Origin: Bacillus pumilus
Lineage (GTDB): Bacteria; Bacillota; Bacilli; Bacillales; Bacillaceae
Direction of reading: 5' to 3'
DNA: 35,144 nucleotides
Assembly (NCBI RefSeq): GCF_002744245.1
Contig: NZ_NKHG01000026.1
Coordinates: forward strand, 1-35,144
Shown: piece after piece, positions 33,068 through 35,144 of the stretch
Layout of the letters: the number at the start of each line of letters is the position of its first letter
Position numbering within the stretch: the stretch's first letter is position 1
Position numbers and translations under genes: made by a program
Notes under the pieces: generated by a model
The model's input: the letters and a program-made list of their open reading frames with translations, nothing else
The model's database searches: none
Told to the model about the DNA's origin: nothing

Positions 33068-33102
33068 TGTAAGAATATTTTTGAAGAGAGGTGCATGATG
33101 AA

Positions 33103-33540
33103 ATGGCTGCTCACGAACTAAAAGACGCTTTAGATGCTTTAAAAGAAACCGGTGTTCGAATTACTCCGCAGCGCCATGCCATCTTGGAGTTTCTCGTAAA
33201 TTCTATGACTCACCCAACCGCGGACGATATATATAAAGCACTTGAAGGGAAATTTCCAAATATGAGTGTAGCAACGGTTTACAACAATTTACGAGTCTTC
33301 CGGGAATCTGGATTAGTAAAGGAATTAACGTATGGGGATTCCTCAAGCCGATTTGATTTTGCGACATCTGACCATTACCATGCGATTTGTGAAAACTGTG
33401 GAAAAATCGTTGACTTTCACTATCCTGGCCTTGATGAAGTAGAACAGCTTGCATCCCATGTGACGGGCTTTAAAGTCAGTCATCATCGCTTGGAGATCTA
33501 TGGAACTTGTCAAGAATGCGCGAAAAAAGAAAATCATTAA
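33103..33540 (+). CDS. perR: Peroxide-responsive repressor PerR
   Basis: A 145-residue Fur-family repressor that senses H2O2 by iron-catalysed oxidation of histidine. The regulatory metal ligands are all present: His37, Asp85, His91, His93 and Asp104. The structural zinc cysteines are C96, C99, C136 and C139. The DNA-binding helix lies in '[17 protein letters not shown]'. ATG 33103 gives the B. subtilis length; a GTG at 33091 would add four residues but overlaps the ribosome site GAGAGGTG. A PerR box lies upstream, and bcp precedes it. Confidence 0.97.
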   Translation: MAAHELKDALDALKETGVRITPQRHAILEFLVNSMTHPTADDIYKALEGKFPNMSVATVYNNLRVFRESGLVKELTYGDSSSRFDFATSDHYHAICENCGKIVDFHYPGLDEVEQLASHVTGFKVSHHRLEIYGTCQECAKKENH

Positions 33541-33545
33541 TGAAA

Positions 33546-33571
33546 AAGCTGACCAGTCGAAAGGTCAGCTT
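33546..33571. terminator. Two-way terminator between perR and ygzB
   Basis: AAGCTGACC pairs with GGTCAGCTT around an 8-base loop, with A-rich left and T-rich right flanks. Confidence 0.8.
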
Positions 33572-33575
33572 ATTT

Positions 33576-33923
33576 TCATGACTTTTTTCGATTGTAGGAT
33601 TCATCAAACTCTTTACCTTCTAATGCTGGATCGAGTGTGAGCGGCTCTCTGCAATGCATGCACATGTCCACTCGTCCGAGCACCTTTGTTTCCTTCTCAC
33701 AGCTTGGACAAACGACTCGTATGGCCTTCGTAGACAGCATGCCAATCCAAAAGTAAACAACTGTACTTAATCCGATCGATAAGACGCCGAGCAGCATAAA
33801 GAAAGTCGACAGCCAGATCGATTCTTTAAAGAACACACCGATATACATGATCAAAAAACCAACAAAAACCAAACTCAGTGCAAATGTTCTGATTTTATTA
33901 ATCTTACTGGAGTATTTCGCCAT
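33576..33923 (-). CDS. ygzB: YgzB family membrane protein (UPF0295)
   Basis: A 115-residue protein with two membrane helices ('[20 protein letters not shown]' and '[19 protein letters not shown]') followed by a zinc-ribbon-like tail with '[11 protein letters not shown]' and '[11 protein letters not shown]', two CxxC pairs. Size, topology and position after perR match YgzB. Function unknown. The ribosome site on the minus strand is AGGGGGACTAGGG. Confidence 0.9.
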   Translation of the reverse strand: MAKYSSKINKIRTFALSLVFVGFLIMYIGVFFKESIWLSTFFMLLGVLSIGLSTVVYFWIGMLSTKAIRVVCPSCEKETKVLGRVDMCMHCREPLTLDPALEGKEFDESYNRKKS

Positions 33924-34113
33924 CCCTAGTCCCCCTTATCTCCAATATAGCACATTTTACCTTTCCGTTTGAATTAGTTATAGAGTTTTGTGAATAAATT
34001 GCTTATAATGATTCAATGATCTTTTTTCATGTGTTGAAGGAATTTTGATTCTATGAGGAGAAATACATAGCAATTAGAGAAGAACTTTACACCCGAGTAT
34101 TGGAGGAATCACT

Positions 34114-34992
34114 ATGGAAAATCTTCTCCGTCCTATTTATCAAGAGAGAGCAAGCCATCCAGATACATTAGCTGTGATCATAGTAGAAAGAAGACATAAA
34201 GTATCTTCAGAAACGGATAACTTTGATGCTGCACTTCTTGTCATTGTAAAGGAAGCAAAAGAGCCTTTATTTATCAAACACTATGAATCCGATAACCAAA
34301 CAGCTTCTTTAAATGTTGTCACAGATGATCAGCTAAAGGAATGGATTACCCTCGGCACGAACCGCCGAATCATTGATTGGATTTTGAATGGCAAAGTTCT
34401 TTTTGATCGAAATGAATATATTTTTAACTTGATTGATGAACTGAGTACATTCCCGTTTTCAAACCGTAAGCTCAAAATCGGTTTAGAATATGGCAAGCTC
34501 ATTCGCAGATATATAGAAGGAAAAGCATTTTTTGAATCAAATCAATTCCTTGATGCATATAATTCCATTGTGCATGCACTGCATCATTTGGCACGTATCG
34601 AAGTCATTGATAAAGGCTTCCATCCAGAAGTGACGGTTTGGAACCAAGTGCGACATATGGAGCCGGAAGTATATAAACTTTATTCAGAACTGATTGAAAG
34701 CCACGAAAGCCTGCATAAGCGTTTAGAACTGTTATTTTTAGCAAATGATTTTTTGATCCATTCAAAAGCAGAAATTGGTGCCGCCCATTTGCGTCATGTC
34801 ATGGAGCAGCAGGATATTTGGCTTTTTGGAGAGCTTCTTGCGCATCCTGACCTCAAGTATTTCACGCCTGACCTTAGCGTCATGATTGATTTCTTTGTGG
34901 AAAAAGGAATTGTTCAAGTGGAGCCAATTGAGACAAAGGGACAAAAAATCTATCATCGAGGATATTTTGTGAAAAAAGATGTTGACGCCTGA
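34114..34992 (+). CDS. ygxA: Nucleotidyltransferase-like protein YgxA
   Basis: A 292-residue cytoplasmic protein. The N-terminal part 'TLAVIIVERRHKVSSETDNF' and 'DAALLVIVKEAKEPLFIKHY' recall a nucleotidyltransferase core, 'KLKIGLEYGKLIRRYIEGKA' and 'FLDAYNSIVHALHHLARIEV' the helical substrate domain, and the C-terminus 'FVEKGIVQVEPIETKGQKIY' a winged-helix-like end. Position directly ahead of an rRNA operon is that of B. subtilis ygxA before rrnD. TTGGAGGAATC precedes the ATG. Biochemical role unknown. Confidence 0.9.
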   Translation: MENLLRPIYQERASHPDTLAVIIVERRHKVSSETDNFDAALLVIVKEAKEPLFIKHYESDNQTASLNVVTDDQLKEWITLGTNRRIIDWILNGKVLFDRNEYIFNLIDELSTFPFSNRKLKIGLEYGKLIRRYIEGKAFFESNQFLDAYNSIVHALHHLARIEVIDKGFHPEVTVWNQVRHMEPEVYKLYSELIESHESLHKRLELLFLANDFLIHSKAEIGAAHLRHVMEQQDIWLFGELLAHPDLKYFTPDLSVMIDFFVEKGIVQVEPIETKGQKIYHRGYFVKKDVDA

Positions 34993-35010
34993 ATATTATG
35001 ATGGTATATT
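34982..35010 (+). promoter_or_regulatory. rRNA operon promoter P1
   Basis: TTGACG and TATATT with 17 bp between. The -35 overlaps the last codons of ygxA. The likely first nucleotide is G at 35018, in keeping with GTP-sensing rRNA promoters of Bacillus. Confidence 0.8.
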
Positions 35011-35081
35011 ATTATACGTCGCTAATGAGCAACTGAGTTGCTTTGAAAGAAAAGCTGACAAAAAGAATTTCAAAAAAACAC

Positions 35082-35111
35082 TTGACGCATACAGTGCTCA
35101 AATGTTATATT
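35082..35111 (+). promoter_or_regulatory. rRNA operon promoter P2
   Basis: TTGACG and TATATT with 18 bp between, 100 bases behind P1, with an A-rich UP-like tract (35069-35080) just upstream. The likely start is G at 35118. The 16S rRNA gene would follow beyond the window end. Confidence 0.85.
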
Positions 35112-35144
35112 AAGAAAGTCGCCTATGAGCGACAATGAGTATGA

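Overview
The window looks like chromosomal DNA of a Bacillus pumilus-group species (B. pumilus, safensis or altitudinis). This rests on the gene order, which follows the mprF / yfhC-D-E-F / recX-yfhH / sspK / yfhJ / csbB-yfhO / yfhP / mutY / yfhS / fabL / sspE / ygaB-C-D-E / gsaB / bcp / perR / ygzB / ygxA / rrn order of B. subtilis 168, on moderate GC, AGGAGG-type ribosome binding sites and T-tailed hairpin terminators. The comparison is from memory of B. subtilis, not from an alignment.

Layout. 1-4.7 kb: a MarR regulator divergent from mprF, then two small thioredoxin-fold genes with degenerate active sites. 4.7-6.0 kb: an HTH-TPR regulator split by a frameshift. 6.2-10.2 kb: yfhC behind a promoter with a Fur-like box, the small genes yfhD and yfhE, the epimerase yfhF, recX-yfhH, spore gene sspK and yfhJ. 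10.4-14.1 kb: csbB-yfhO, the lipoteichoic acid glycosylation pair. 14.2-17.1 kb: a complete sigma-O system (yvrL, oxdC, yvrJ, sigO, rsoA), which in B. subtilis lies at a different locus. 17.24-17.39 kb: a very small orphan type I-C CRISPR array, two full repeats and one decayed repeat with two 34-bp spacers and no cas genes. 17.5-21.0 kb: yfhP, mutY, yfhS, fabL, sspE. 21.2-24.0 kb: ygaB, ygaC, ygaD. 24.1-29.7 kb: a five-gene peptide ABC importer in ATPase-ATPase-binding protein-permease-permease order; its first ATPase has a one-base frameshift, the second appears to start at CTG, and a 115-bp structured repeat-like element lies between the binding protein and the permeases. 29.7-35.1 kb: ygaE, gsaB, bcp, perR with its PerR box, ygzB, ygxA and finally tandem rRNA promoters whose 16S gene lies outside the window.

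How the genes work together. Themes are envelope charge and glycosylation (mprF, csbB-yfhO), acid/oxalate response (the sigma-O cassette, where the two-subunit sigma factor drives oxdC and YvrL restrains it), peroxide response (perR, bcp), spore protection (sspK, sspE), DNA repair (recX, mutY), and peptide uptake. The region between yfhO and yfhP (about 14.1-17.45 kb), holding the sigma-O genes and the CRISPR relic, is the part that departs most from the B. subtilis backbone and is the most interesting accessory segment.
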